Source: Streptomyces violaceusniger | GTDB lineage: Bacteria > Actinomycetota > Actinomycetes > Streptomycetales > Streptomycetaceae | Direction: 5' to 3' | DNA: 64,000 nt | Assembly (NCBI GenBank): GCA_005405945.1 | Contig: BJHW01000001.1 | Location: forward strand, 7,874,001 to 7,938,000 | In this document: one piece after another, positions 8,877 to 18,903 of the stretch | Numbering within the stretch: the stretch's first letter is position 1 | How the letters are laid out: each line of letters starts with the position of its first letter | Program-made: the position numbers and the translations under genes | The notes under the pieces: model-generated | Databases searched by the model: none | What the model was told of the DNA's origin: nothing | Seen by the model: the letters and a program-made list of their open reading frames with translations, nothing else

Positions 8877-9820
8877 TCAGTAGCCGAAGTCCTGGGTCCA
8901 CCAGGGGCCGCCGTCGCCGAAGTGCGCGCCGACGCCGAGTCGCTTGAACGAGCAGTTGAGGATGTTGGCGCGGTGGCCGGAGCTGTTCATCCAGGAGTCC
9001 ATCACGGACTGGGCGTCCGACTGGCCGCGGGCGATGTTCTCCCCGCCCAGGTCCAGGATGCCCGCGCTCTCGGCGCGCTCCCAGGGGCTGTCGCCGTCCG
9101 GGTTGATGTGGTCGAAGAACTGGCGCAGGGACATGTCCTCGCTGAAGTCCTCGGCCAGCTGGGCGAGTTTGGAGTCGGCCGTCACGGGGGCGCAGCCGAC
9201 CTTCTTGCGCTCCTTGTTGACGAGGGTGAGGACTTCGGCCTCCGAGGCGGCCTCGGGGCCGGCCGACTCCGCCGGGGCGCGGGCGCGGTCGGCTCCGTCG
9301 AGGGCGCCTGCGACGGCTTGCCGTGCCCGCCGCCGTTCGCGCCGCCCTTGCCGTTGCTGTTGTCGCTCCCCTTGCCCTTGCCGTTTCCGCCGGGCCGGTC
9401 GCTCCCGGAGGGCTCGGAGGGCCCCGGCTGCTCCGGCGGGGCGGTGGAGGGCGCCTCAGAGGGCTTGGCGGGGGTCTTGGAGGGAGTTGTGGAGGGTGCG
9501 TGAGGGCGGCCGTCACCACGGCTGGGCGGCACCGTGCCGCGATCGGTGGGGGCCGCGGACTGCGAGCCCTGTGTCTCCAGGCCGGAGTCCGAGGGACCGC
9601 CCGCCTGAACCTGTCCGGCGGAGTCATTGCCCCCGCCGAGCTTGTAGCCGTTCGGACCGAGTCCGGAGGCCATCGCCACGGCGCCGACCGCGACAGCGGC
9701 GGATACGCCCAACAGTCCGGTCCGGACCGGAGCGAGGGGGCTCCGGTGCGGTCCCCGGTGGCGGCCTGCGGCGGCCACCTGCGCCGGGGTACCGGGGGCA
9801 GATCGTCGATGGCGGCCCAT
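8877..9820 (-). CDS. CAP-domain (SCP/PR-1-like) exported protein, frameshifted
   Basis: The N-terminus (MGRHRRSAPGT..., ATG at 9820) carries a hydrophobic segment TGLLGVSAAVAVGAVAMASG, a signal anchor or signal peptide. A ~110-residue S/T/P/G-rich linker follows, then the CAP domain: VLTLVNKERKKVGCAPV, DHINPDGDSPWERA, GENIARGQSDAQSVMDSWM, SSGHRANIL and WWTQDFGY. Such proteins are extracellular; the exact function is unknown. The frame is broken at GGGG 9274-9277 between linker and domain. One added base gives a continuous PAPAPAESAGPEAASEAE. Probably a sequence error. Confidence 0.82.
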
Positions 9821-10010
9821 CTCCTGCCTTCCTTGTGTGCTCGGCGTCAAAAGTCGCTCGAAATGTGTCACTCGTGTGCGCGAGCCATGTATCACTCGTG
9901 TGGGTGAGTCCTGTTGAGCCGGGACTGTACGCCATTCGGGCCCCAACGCGCCTGCCCACTGGGCAATTCGATGGTTTAGCGGCTGCTCGCGCGGGGGTTA
10001 GCGTGCGCAT

Positions 10011-10292
10011 ATGAACGAAAGAGTCCGACTCACCGTGTGGGTCCGCGGCCGCGTGCAGGGCGTCGGCTTCCGCTGGTACACCCGGGCCAACGCGTTGCGC
10101 ATCGGGGAGCTCGTCGGCTTCGCCTCCAACCTCGCCGACGGGCGGGTCCAGGTGGTCGCGGAGGGCCCGCGTACGGAATGCGAACAGCTGCTCGAATGGC
10201 TCAGGGACGGCGACACGCCCGGGAAGGTCGAGGGGATCACCGAGATCTGGGACACACCGCGCGGCGGCTACGACGCGTTCGAGATCCGTTGA
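10011..10292 (+). CDS. acyP: Acylphosphatase
   Basis: Small hydrolase of carboxyl-phosphate bonds in acyl phosphates. The sequence shows the phosphate-binding loop GRVQGVGFRWYT with the catalytic Arg, then GFASNLADGRVQVVAEG with the catalytic Asn, and the closing YDAFEIR strand. At 93 aa it has the usual length. It starts at ATG 10011 and stands alone between the divergent CAP gene and an unexplained intergenic region; in Streptomyces it is typically near smc. Confidence 0.95.
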   Translation: MNERVRLTVWVRGRVQGVGFRWYTRANALRIGELVGFASNLADGRVQVVAEGPRTECEQLLEWLRDGDTPGKVEGITEIWDTPRGGYDAFEIR

Positions 10293-10302
10293 TCAACTCA
10301 CC

Positions 10303-10327
10303 GGAGGCACCCTTCGCGGTGCCCCTC
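10303..10327 (+). terminator. Possible terminator after acyP
   Basis: GAGGCACC and GGTGCCCCTC flank the loop CTTCGC, giving an eight-pair stem with one bulge, 11 bp after the acyP stop. It is modest in strength and lacks a T-tract. Confidence 0.45.
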
Positions 10328-10329
10328 TG

Positions 10330-10663
10330 ACCACGCCTTCCGTGCGCACGGTGAGCAGAAATCGGCTGATGGTTGCCAACCGGGCCGCTCCGTGGAAGGC
10401 TGCGGAGTCACGAAAGATCCCCGACCGCGATGGGTCATCTGGAGAGGGGCGGCGCCGTTCGCCGCCGGTGTGCTCTCGGCCTTTGCGGGCCCGTCGGCGT
10501 GTGATCGTGTTGACCCTCAAACCAATTGGTGAGACGCTGGAAGCCCCGCGCACCCTAACTGTTTGCCGCGCAGCACGGTAGTAATTCGGCAGGCATCGCG
10601 GGTGCAAATCCCTCACGACCCACACCGATTCGGTCGGTCACTCAGTGTGGAGGACCATCCATC
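10330..10663 (+). other. 334-bp gene-free region with possible structured RNA
   Basis: No credible ORF. A TTGACC hexamer at 10510-10515 may be a -35 box, but no good -10 follows. The stretch 10571-10620 holds GGGTGCAAATCCC (10600-10612), which resembles a tRNA T-arm or a cobalamin-riboswitch fragment but lacks the rest of either fold. CCACAC (10619-10624) and GTGTGG (10645-10650) can pair just before GGAGG of the next gene. It may be a structured leader of the small coiled-coil gene; identity unknown. Confidence 0.35.
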
Positions 10664-10870
10664 ATGGCAAAGGCGCTTCTCGGTTACGTCGGCGGTTCCG
10701 ACCCCCGAGTCCTCGCCGAGATGCGACGGCTTCAGCAGCGCGTCCAGGACCTCGAATCCGAGCTCGTCCGGATTCAGGCCGAGAACGACGCGCTGTCCGC
10801 CGCCGCTCGTCACGGCGACTCGCTGCTCGAAAGCATCGACGTATCCCAGGCGGAGCCTGCGCTCGCCTGA
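10664..10870 (+). CDS. Small conserved coiled-coil protein, function unknown
   Basis: A 68-residue protein (MAKALLGYVGGSDPR...) starting at ATG 10664 with GGAGG at 10649-10653. Residues 16-50 (VLAEMRRLQQRVQDLESELV and on) have heptad spacing of L/V residues and form a predicted coiled coil, so it probably oligomerises or binds a partner. I do not recognise a function. It lies between acyP and smc, behind a long untranslated region and before a strong terminator, so it appears to be its own transcription unit. Confidence 0.8.
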   Translation: MAKALLGYVGGSDPRVLAEMRRLQQRVQDLESELVRIQAENDALSAAARHGDSLLESIDVSQAEPALA

Positions 10871-10920
10871 CCCAGCCCCAGGGCCGGTCGGGCTGCATCG
10901 TCAGCCGCTTGAGAATCCTC

Positions 10921-10942
10921 AAGGGACGCTTCGGCGTCCCTT
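10921..10942 (+). terminator. Strong UUCG-loop terminator
   Basis: AAGGGACGC at 10921-10929, loop TTCG, GCGTCCCTT at 10934-10942. This is a perfect nine-pair stem with a stable tetraloop, 50 bp after the small coiled-coil gene and before smc. Confidence 0.85.
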
Positions 10943-11108
10943 CGTCGTATCCCCAGTGTGCCTCCGAGCCACCCTTACCGACTGATGTGCCCCTCTCTCC
11001 CAGCGGTGAAACCGATCATTGCTGAAACGGAGAAAAGCCGGGGCGGGTGCGCCGCGCCACCGTCAGGGGACGGTGCCGGAGGAAGGGCGGCGGGTAGAGT
11101 CCAAAGGC

Positions 11109-14100
11109 GTGCATCTCAAGAGCCTGACCCTGCGAGGGTTCAAATCCTTCGCCTCCGCCACGACGCTCCGGTTCGAGCCGGGCATCACCTGCGTCGTCGG
11201 CCCCAATGGCTCGGGCAAGTCCAATGTCGTGGACGCCCTTTCCTGGGTCATGGGCGAACAGGGTGCCAAGTCCCTGCGCGGCGGGAAGATGGAGGACGTC
11301 ATCTTCGCCGGGACCACCGGCCGTCCCCCGCTCGGCCGCGCCGAGGTCTCGCTCACCATCGACAACGCCGACGGCGCGCTGCCCATCGACTATGCCGAAG
11401 TCACCATCACGCGGATCATGTTCCGCAACGGCGGCAGCGAGTACCAGATCAACGGGGACACCTGCCGGCTGCTGGACATCCAGGAGCTGCTCTCCGACTC
11501 CGGCATCGGCCGGGAGATGCACGTCATCGTCGGGCAGGGCCAGCTGGACGGGGTGCTGCACGCCGACCCGACCGGCCGCCGCGCCTTCATCGAGGAGGCC
11601 GCCGGCGTCCTCAAGCACCGCAAGCGCAAGGAGAAGGCGCTGCGGAAGCTGGACGCGATGCAGGCCAACCTCGCCCGCGTACAGGACCTCACCGACGAGC
11701 TGCGCCGCCAGCTCAAGCCTCTCGGCCGGCAGGCCGCGGTGGCCCGGCGGGCCGCCGTCATCCAGGCCGATCTGCGCGACGCCCGGCTGCGGCTGCTCGC
11801 CGACGACCTGGTGACCCTGCGCGAGGCGCTGCGCGCCGAGGTCGCCGACGAGGCCGAGCTCAAGCGGCGCAAGGAGGCCGCGGAGGCCGATCTGCGCGCC
11901 GCGCAGCAGCGCGAGGCGGCGCTGGAGGAGCAGGTGCGGCGGCTCGCGCCCCGACTCCGGGACGCCCAGCAGACCTGGTACGAGCTCTCGCAGCTCGCCG
12001 AGCGGGTGCGCGGCACGATCAGCCTGGCGGACGCCCGGGTCAAGAGCGCCACCTCCGCCCCCGGGGAGGAGCGGCGCGGCCGCGACCCCGAGGACATGGA
12101 GCGCGAGGCGGCCCGCATCCGGGAGCAGGAGGCCGAGCTGGAGGCCGCCCTGGAGGCGGCGAGCCGGGCGCTGGAGGACACCGTGGCGCACCGGGCCGAG
12201 CTCGAGCGGAGCCTGGCCGAGGAGGAGCGCCGGCTCAAGGACGTGGCCCGCGCCATCGCCGACCGCCGCGAAGGGCTCGCCCGGCTCCAGGGCCAGGTGA
12301 ACGCCGCCCGTGGCCGGGCCGGTTCGGCGCGCGCCGAGATCGAGCGGCTGGCCGCGTCCCGCGACGAGGCGCAGACCCGGGCGGTCGCCGCACAGGAGGA
12401 GTACGAGCAGCTCAAGGCGGAGGTCGACGGACTCGACGCGGATGACGCGGAATTGGCGGAGCGCCACGAGGCCGCGAAGCGCGAGCTGGCCGAGGCGGAG
12501 GCCGCGCTGAGCGCGGCCCGTGAGGCGGCGACGGCCGCCGAACGCGAGCGCGCCGCGACCTCCGCCCGCCATGACGCCCTCGCCCTCGGCTTGCGCCGTA
12601 AGGACGGCACGGGCGCCCTTATGGCCGCCGCCGACCGCCTCGGCGGACTCCTGGGCCCCGCCGCCGAACTCCTCACCGTGACCCCCGGCTTCGAGGTCCC
12701 CGTCGCCACGGCCCTGGGCGCCGCCGCCGACGCGATCGCCGTCAGCGGCCCCCACGCGGCCGCCGAGGCGATCCGCCTCCTCCGCGCCGACGACGCCGGC
12801 CGTGCCGCCCTGCTGCTGACGACGCCGGGCGCCGAGGGGCAGGAGCCCCCGTCGGCCAACCTCGCGCAGCCCCCGTCCGCCGCGTCGGCGCCGCGCGGCT
12901 CCGGCGAGCCCGTGCCGGACGGAGCCCTCGTACCGGGCACGCGCGCCGAGGGGCCCGTGCCGGGAGAGCCGGGCCAGCCGACCCCGCCGGGCCCGGCCGC
13001 CGCTCCGGTGGCGCCCGGCTCCGTCGCCGCGCCGTCCGAGCCGGAGCGTGGCGCTCCGGACGCGAGCGGGACGCCGGGCGCCGGTGGGACGCCGGACGCG
13101 AGTGGGACGCCGGGCGCGGGCGCCGAACCGCCCATGCCCGGGACGAGTTCCCCGGCTTCCGCGCCCACGCCCGACGGGCGGGCGGGGGCGTCGCCCGGCG
13201 CTGGTGACGGCGTTGCCGCCGTGCCGGGTACGCGGGCGCCGGACGGTCCTGTGGCCGCGGCTACCGGCCCCGATGACGGTGCTCGACCGGGTGGGATCGG
13301 TGAACCGTCGAATGGGGCGGGGCCTTGGGGCGCCGCGTCGGCGCCCGGCGGTCCGGGCGTGCCGCGGGGCGTCGCCGATGCTGCGGGGGCGTCGTCCGGC
13401 GCGCGTGACGGCGCTGCCGCCGTGCCGGGCGCTGACCCCGCGCGCCGGGATGACGCGGAACCCGCGAGCGGGTCCGGGGGCGAGGGGCGCGAGTCCCTTA
13501 CGGCGTCCGGCGGCGTTCCAGCCGCGACCGGGCCCGGGGCCACGGTCGCCGCCGGTGGGGCGTCCGCGTCGGCCGTTTCCGCGCGGGTGCCGCAGCCCGC
13601 CGGGGAGAGGCGGCCGTGCCGGGGCCGTACCCGGGGACGAGCCGGGCGGGAAGGCCGCGGCCGTCGAAGCGTTGCCGCGGGTGGCGGACTTGGTGGATGG
13701 GCCCGCGGCGCTGCTGCCCGCCGTAAGGCGGTTGCTCGACGGCATGGTGGTGGTCGAGACCCTGGAGGAGGCCGAGGAACTGCTCGCGCGGCGGCCGGAG
13801 TTGACGGCCGTGACCGCCGAGGGCGATCTGCTCGGGGCGCACTTCGCGCAGGGCGGGTCCGCCGGGGCGCCCACGCTGCTGGAGGTGCAGGCGTCCGTCG
13901 ACGAGGCCGCGGCGGAGCTCGAGCGGCTCGCCGTACGGTGCGAGGAGCTGGCCGGGTCGCAGCGCGCGGCGCAGGAGCGGCGGGCCGAGTGCCTGGCGCT
14001 CGTGGAGGAGCTCGCGGGCCGCCGGAGCGCGGCGGACCGCGAGAAGTCGCGGGTCGCGCAGTCGCTGGGCCGGCTGGCCGGGCAGGCGCGCGGGGCCGCC

Positions 14101-15471
14101 GGGGAGGCCGAGCGGAGCGCCGCGGCGGTCGCCAGGGCCGAGGAGTCGCTGGAGCGGGCGACGGAGGAGGCCGAAGAATTGGCCGAGCGGCTGGCCGTGG
14201 CGGAGGAGGAGCCGGGCGAGGAGGAGCCCGACACCTCCGTACGCGACCGGCTGGCGGCCGACGGCGCCAACGCCCGGCAGACCGAGATGGAGGCGCGGCT
14301 CCAGGTCCGTACGCATGAGGAGCGCGTCAAGGGGCTCGCGGGGCGGGCCGACGCGCTCGACCGGGGCGCGCGCGCCGAGCGCGAGGCACGGGCGCGCGCC
14401 GAGCAGCGGCGCGCCCGGCTGCGCCACGAGGCCGAGGTGGCCTCGGCCGTGGCCTCCGGCGCCCGCCAGCTGCTGGCGCACGTCGAGGTGTCGCTGGTGC
14501 GGGCCGAGCAGGAGCGGGACGCCGCGGAGCGCGCCAAGGCCGAGCGCGAGCGGGAGCTGGACGCCGCCCGCGGCCAGGGGCGTGATCTCAAGAGCGAGCT
14601 GGACAAGCTGACCGACTCGGTGCACCGGGGCGAGGTGCTGGGTGCCGAGAAGCGGATGCGGATCGAGCAGCTGGAGACCAAGGCGCTGGAGGAGCTGGGC
14701 GTCGAACCGGCCGGGCTGATCGCCGAATACGGCCCCGACCAGCCCGTCCCGCCGTCCCCGCCCGCCGAGGGCGAGATCCTCCCGGAGGACCCGGAGCATC
14801 CGCGCAACCAGCCGGTGGGTTACGTCAGAGCGCAGCAGGAGAAGCGGCTGAAGGCCGCGGAGCGCGCGTACCAGCAGCTCGGCAAGGTCAATCCGCTGGC
14901 GCTGGAGGAGTTCGCGGCGCTGGAGGAGCGGCATCAGTTCCTGAGCGAGCAGCTGGAGGACCTCAAGAAGACCCGGGCCGATCTCCTCCAGGTGGTCAAG
15001 GAGGTCGACGAGCGGGTCGAGCAGGTCTTCACGGAGGCGTACCGGGACACCGCGCGCGAGTTCGAGGGCGTCTTCTCGCGGCTGTTCCCGGGCGGGGAGG
15101 GGCGGCTGGTGCTGACCGACCCCGAGAACATGCTGACCACGGGCGTGGACGTGGAGGCCCGGCCGCCGGGCAAGAAGGTCAAGCGGCTGTCGCTGCTGTC
15201 GGGCGGTGAGCGCTCGCTGACCGCCGTGGCCCTGCTGGTGTCGATCTTCAAGGCGCGGCCGAGCCCGTTCTATGTGATGGACGAGGTCGAGGCGGCGCTC
15301 GACGACACCAATCTGCAGCGGCTGATCCGGATCATGCAGGAGCTCCAGGAGGCTTCCCAGCTGATCGTGATCACCCACCAGAAGCGGACGATGGAGGTCG
15401 CCGACGCGCTGTACGGCGTCTCCATGCAGGGTGACGGCGTCTCGAAGGTCATCAGCCAGCGCTTGCGGTGA
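11109..15471 (+). CDS. smc: Chromosome segregation ATPase SMC with large hinge insertion (frame broken)
   Basis: SMC dimers with ScpA/ScpB compact and align chromosomes after ParB loading, important in sporulating hyphae. GTG 11109 gives MHLKSLTLRGFKSF; Walker A GPNGSGKS is at residues 31-38. Two long coiled coils flank a hinge (first half ending AGRAALLLTTPG, second beginning VADLVDGPAALLPAV). The ABC signature is LSLLSGGERSL, and Walker B is FYVMDEVEAALDD. Between the hinge halves (12830-13682) lies a ~280-residue P/G/A/S/T-rich low-complexity insertion, making ~1,454 aa instead of ~1,190. The frame must shift twice at 13602-13605 and 13621-13624; adding a G at each restores an AAVPG-type repeat. 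Identity is certain; the insertion's exact sequence is not. Confidence 0.95.
12830..13682 (+). other. Low-complexity insertion inside the SMC hinge
   Basis: About 280 codons rich in Pro, Gly, Ala, Ser and Thr, with recurring elements such as PDASGTPGAG (twice around 13056-13120), AAVPG and GDGAAAVPG-like strings. Codons keep strong third-position G/C, so it reads as translated sequence. It separates the two conserved halves of the hinge domain. Confidence 0.75.
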
Positions 15472-15544
15472 CCGTTTCAACACTTGAAGTCAAGACCTGC
15501 CCCCGCGTGTCGGCATGCTGGAGCGATTTCTTCGTCACACCCTA

Positions 15545-15583
15545 TTGACTTCGAAACTTGAATGAATAGTCTCTGCAACGTTG
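15545..15583 (+). promoter_or_regulatory. Putative glcP promoter and LacI-type operator
   Basis: TTGACT (15545-15550), a 16-bp spacer and TAGTCT (15567-15572) form a plausible promoter. The perfect palindrome GCAACGTTGC follows at 15574-15583, with the central CG typical of LacI-family operators. No regulator gene is adjacent, so this is inference. Confidence 0.5.
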
Positions 15584-15648
15584 CTTTTACCTTCAGGTGG
15601 TGGTTGACGGCTAAGTAGCCTCCGCTGGAAGGGTCAGCCATCCCCCAC

Positions 15649-15668
15649 GTCCGGCAGCGCTGCCGGAC
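15649..15668 (+). repeat. 20-bp perfect palindrome in the glcP leader
   Basis: GTCCGGCAGC followed by its exact reverse complement, ending 7 bp before AGGAG of the glcP ribosome-binding site. It could form a hairpin that affects translation or serve as a binding site; no T-tract follows. Confidence 0.6.
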
Positions 15669-15686
15669 GGGCGTCAGGAGTTCACG

Positions 15687-17105
15687 TTGTCCACCACCGT
15701 GCAGGCACAGGGAGCCGAGGGTCGCAAGGCCCAGCCGGATCACCTCGGCCACGTCATCTTCATCACCGCAGCCGCCGCGATGGGCGGCTTTCTCTTCGGC
15801 TACGACAGCTCGGTGATCAACGGAGCGGTCGAAGCCATCCGCGGCAAGTACGACATCGGCTCCGCGGCCCTCGCCCAGGTCGTGGCCATCGCCCTGATCG
15901 GCTCGGCCATCGGCGCCGCCACCGCGGGCCGGATAGCCGACCGGATCGGCCGGATCCGCGTCATGCAGATCGCCGCCGCCCTCTTCACGATCAGCGCGGT
16001 CGGCTCGGCGCTGCCCTTCTCGCTGTGGGACCTGGCCTTCTGGCGGGTGCTCGGCGGCGTCGGCATCGGCATGGCCTCGGTGATCGGCCCGGCCTACATC
16101 GCCGAGGTCGCCCCGCCCGCCTACCGTGGTCGGCTCGCCTCGTTCCAGCAGGCCGCGATCGTCGTCGGCATCGCCGTCTCCCAGCTCGTCAACTGGGGCA
16201 TCCTCAACCTCGCCGACGGCGACCAGCGCGGGCAGATCGCCGGTCTGGAGGCCTGGCAGTGGATGCTCGGCGTCATGATCGTCCCGGCCGTCCTCTACGG
16301 GCTGCTGTCCTTCGCCATCCCCGAGTCGCCCCGCTTCCTGATCTCCGTCGGCCGCACCGCCCAGGCCAAGCAGGTCCTGGAGGAGGTCGAGGGCAAGGCC
16401 GTGGACCTCGATGTGCGGGTCGCCGAGATCGACCAGGCCATGCGCAGTGAGGAGAAGTCGACCTTCAAGGACCTCCTCGGCGGCCGGTTCGGTCTGCTGC
16501 CCATCGTCTGGATCGGCATCGGGCTCTCGGTCTTCCAGCAGCTCGTCGGCATCAACGTGGCGTTCTACTACTCCTCGACGCTGTGGCAGTCCGTCGGCGT
16601 CGACCCGAGCAGCTCGTTCTTCTACTCCTTCACCACGTCGATCATCAACATCCTCGGCACCGTGATCGCGATGATCTTCGTCGACCGGATCGGCCGCAAG
16701 CCGCTCGCGCTCATCGGCTCCGTGGGCATGGCCATCTCCCTCTCCCTGGTGGCCTGGGCCTTCTCGGCGCACCTGGTGGACGGCAAGCTGCCGCACACGG
16801 AGGGCGTCCTGGCGCTGATCGCGGCCCACTCCTTCGTGCTCTTCTTCGCCCTCTCGTGGGGTGTGGTGGTCTGGGTCCTGCTCGGCGAGATGTTCCCGAA
16901 CAAGATCCGCGCCGCCGCCCTCGGTGTCGCCGCCTCCGCCCAGTGGATCGCCAACTGGGCCATCACCGCCAGCTTCCCGAGCCTTTCGGACTGGAACCTG
17001 TCGGGTACGTACGTCATGTACACGGCCTTCGCCCTGCTCTCGATCCCGTTCATCCTCAAGTGGGTGCCGGAGACCAAGGGCAAGGCGTTGGAGGAGATGG
17101 GCTAA
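15687..17105 (+). CDS. glcP: Glucose permease GlcP (MFS sugar porter)
   Basis: A 472-residue proton-linked sugar transporter with 12 predicted membrane helices. Sugar-porter signatures: GGFLFGYDSSVINGA in helix 1, GRIADRIGRIR in loop 2-3, PESPRFL after helix 6, QQLVGINVAFYYS in helix 7, DRIGRKPL, and PETKGKALEE at the C-terminus. In S. coelicolor the equivalent gene next to smc and ftsY is glcP, the main glucose importer; the locus matches. The start is TTG 15687 with AGGAG at 15676-15680. A LacI-type palindrome and a 20-bp palindrome upstream suggest regulated expression. Confidence 0.88.
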   Translation: MSTTVQAQGAEGRKAQPDHLGHVIFITAAAAMGGFLFGYDSSVINGAVEAIRGKYDIGSAALAQVVAIALIGSAIGAATAGRIADRIGRIRVMQIAAALFTISAVGSALPFSLWDLAFWRVLGGVGIGMASVIGPAYIAEVAPPAYRGRLASFQQAAIVVGIAVSQLVNWGILNLADGDQRGQIAGLEAWQWMLGVMIVPAVLYGLLSFAIPESPRFLISVGRTAQAKQVLEEVEGKAVDLDVRVAEIDQAMRSEEKSTFKDLLGGRFGLLPIVWIGIGLSVFQQLVGINVAFYYSSTLWQSVGVDPSSSFFYSFTTSIINILGTVIAMIFVDRIGRKPLALIGSVGMAISLSLVAWAFSAHLVDGKLPHTEGVLALIAAHSFVLFFALSWGVVVWVLLGEMFPNKIRAAALGVAASAQWIANWAITASFPSLSDWNLSGTYVMYTAFALLSIPFILKWVPETKGKALEEMG

Positions 17106-17137
17106 ATCCCCCGCCACCCACTCCTCGTACAGGAGAA

Positions 17138-17168
17138 CTGCCCCGCCTCAGTCCTTGAGGCGGGGCAG
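17138..17168. terminator. Bidirectional terminator between glcP and the LLM gene
   Basis: CTGCCCCGCCTCA pairs with TGAGGCGGGGCAG around the loop GTCCT, a perfect 13-pair stem. It serves glcP from one side, and the stop codon of the convergent LLM oxidoreductase lies inside it (17148-17150). Confidence 0.85.
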
Positions 17169-18133
17169 CACTCGTTCCGCGAACAGCCGCAGGGACCGCC
17201 AGCCCTCCTCGACCGGCATCCCGCCGCACAGCGGATGGAGCACCAGACTCGCCATCTCGCCGCCCTCCTGCGCGAACGCCAGGCACTCCTCCGGGGTGAC
17301 GATGCGGTAGACGCCCTCACGGCGCAGCGCCGCCACGTCATCGGCCCGTGAACGCACCGCCGAGCGCACCGTGCCCTGCTGCCAGGACGCGTACCGGCGC
17401 GCCTCGTACAGCAAATGGGTGCCGTACTCCTCCCAGGCCCGTTCCGGGTCCTCCGACAGATGCAGCAGCGGGGTGACCGCCGGGGCATCAGACACCACCC
17501 CTCGGTGCCGTACTCCTCCCGCCGCGCGTGGTAGTACGCCTCCAGCTCCGGCAGATGCGCGCTGGGGAAGAACGGCAGGCCCAGGCGCGCCGCGCGGCGG
17601 GCCGCCGCCTGGGAACTGCCGCCGATCAGCAGCGGCGGATGCGGCCGGGTGTACGGGCGCGGGGTGATCCGGACGGTGCGGCCCCGGTGCTCGAAGGGCT
17701 CGCCCGTCCAGGCCGCGAGCAGCGTCTCCAGCGCCTCGTCCTGGAGCGCGCCGCGCCGCTTCCAGTCCGTGCCCAGGGCCGCGTACTCCTCCGGCCGGTA
17801 GCCGATCCCCGCCACCGTGATCAGCCGCCCACCGCTGGCCAGGTCCAGCACGGCGAGGTCCTCGGCGAGCCGCAGCGGGTCGTACAGCGGCGCGATCAGC
17901 GCCGAGACGGTGACGGTGATGCGGCGGGTGGCGCCCAGCAGCGTACCCGCGAAGGCCAGCGGGGCGGGCAGCCAGTTGTCGGGGGACCCGTGGTGCTCCT
18001 CGGTCTGGAGGGTGGAGACGCCCCGTTCATCGGCGAAGGCCGCCATCTCCAGGGCGGTGCGGTACCGCTCGGACAGGCCGCGCGGGGTCGCGTCGGGATC
18101 GACGAGGTTGAGGCGTACGACCGTGACGGGCAT
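17148..18133 (-). CDS. LLM-class flavin-dependent oxidoreductase, frameshifted
   Basis: Luciferase-like (beta/alpha)8-barrel monooxygenase using reduced flavin. It starts MPVTVVRLNLVDPDA (ATG 18133) and contains TLQTEEHHGSPDNWLPAPL, ITVTVSALIAPLYDPLRLAEDLAVLDLASGGRL and PPLLIGGSSQAAARRAARLG, all typical of the family. The frame breaks at CCCC 17498-17501; one added base joins EEYGTEG to VVSDAPAVTPLLHLSEDP. The length is then ~328 aa, normal. The substrate is unknown. It is convergent with glcP and shares its terminator. Confidence 0.82.
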
Positions 18134-18338
18134 GGCGGATGTCCTCCTTCGTCATGGGACGCGGCAGCCGGACGGTAGCTGACGGGCCGTCAAATCACCA
18201 CCGTCATGGCCCGTTCGGCCCACCGCACGGGCACGGCCGGGGCGGATGACTCATGCGCCTGGGACGCGGGGCGGCCGATGGTGAGGGCCGGCCCGCCCCA
18301 TGGGCCGCAGCCCGCATACGCCAACTGAGGAGGGGCGC

Positions 18339-18772
18339 GTGACGATCAGCACGGGGGAATCGCTCATCACCGCGGCCGACATCGACGACCTCATCACCCG
18401 GGTCCGGCAGACCGCCGGCGACCCCGGGCCCCTGGAATCCGCCAAGGCCACGCTGTTCTCCGGCAACGGCAACGGCAACGGCGACGGCACCGGACCCGGC
18501 CCCGGTCCCGACCCCGAAGCCGCGCGGCTCATCCGGCAGCGGCTCCTGGTGACCGCCCTCCGCCACGGGGCGCGCTGCTGGCCAAGCTGCTCAGCAGGCT
18601 CAGCCCCCGCGAGACCGCGATGGTGCGCCGCTACGCCCACCGGCTCGCGAACTTCCTCGACACGCTGGAGGTCTGGGCGGCGCAGCCCGTCATGCTCGCC
18701 CTGATGCGCTTCGGACTGCCTTACGGAGAGGCGGAGACGATCGCGGTGGCCGTAACTCTGCTCGTGAGGTGA
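18339..18772 (+). CDS. Unknown small protein, frameshifted
   Basis: Starts at GTG 18339 behind GAGGAGGGG. The first half reads MTISTGESLITAADIDDLITRVRQTAGDPG, followed by a Gly/Asn/Pro repeat stretch (GNGNGNGDG, GPGPGPDP). One base is missing at GGGG 18567-18570. With it restored, the protein continues HGGALLAKLLSRLSPRETAMVRRYAHRLANFLDTLEVWAA to a TGA at 18770, about 144 aa. The second half looks helical. I do not recognise the family. Confidence 0.5.
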
Positions 18773-18903
18773 GCGCCGACACCGGCGCCGCCGATGGAAA
18801 CGGGGGTGCTAGGAGGTCACCGGTTCGGGTGGGCCGGGGCATCCGCGCACTTCGCGGCCGCGGTGGCGGGTAGTGCTCGGGGCGAGACACAAGGAGAACG
18901 ACC

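Noticed and set aside
10590..10655. Cobalamin riboswitch or tRNA gene around GGGTGCAAATCCC
   Set aside because: The downstream B12-box and GCCACTG core are missing, and no acceptor, D or anticodon arms can be drawn for a tRNA.
11016..14807. 1,263-codon minus-strand open frame opposite smc
   Set aside because: Low-complexity S/R/A/P product, the typical antisense shadow of a GC-rich coiled-coil gene; smc domains on the plus strand are unmistakable.
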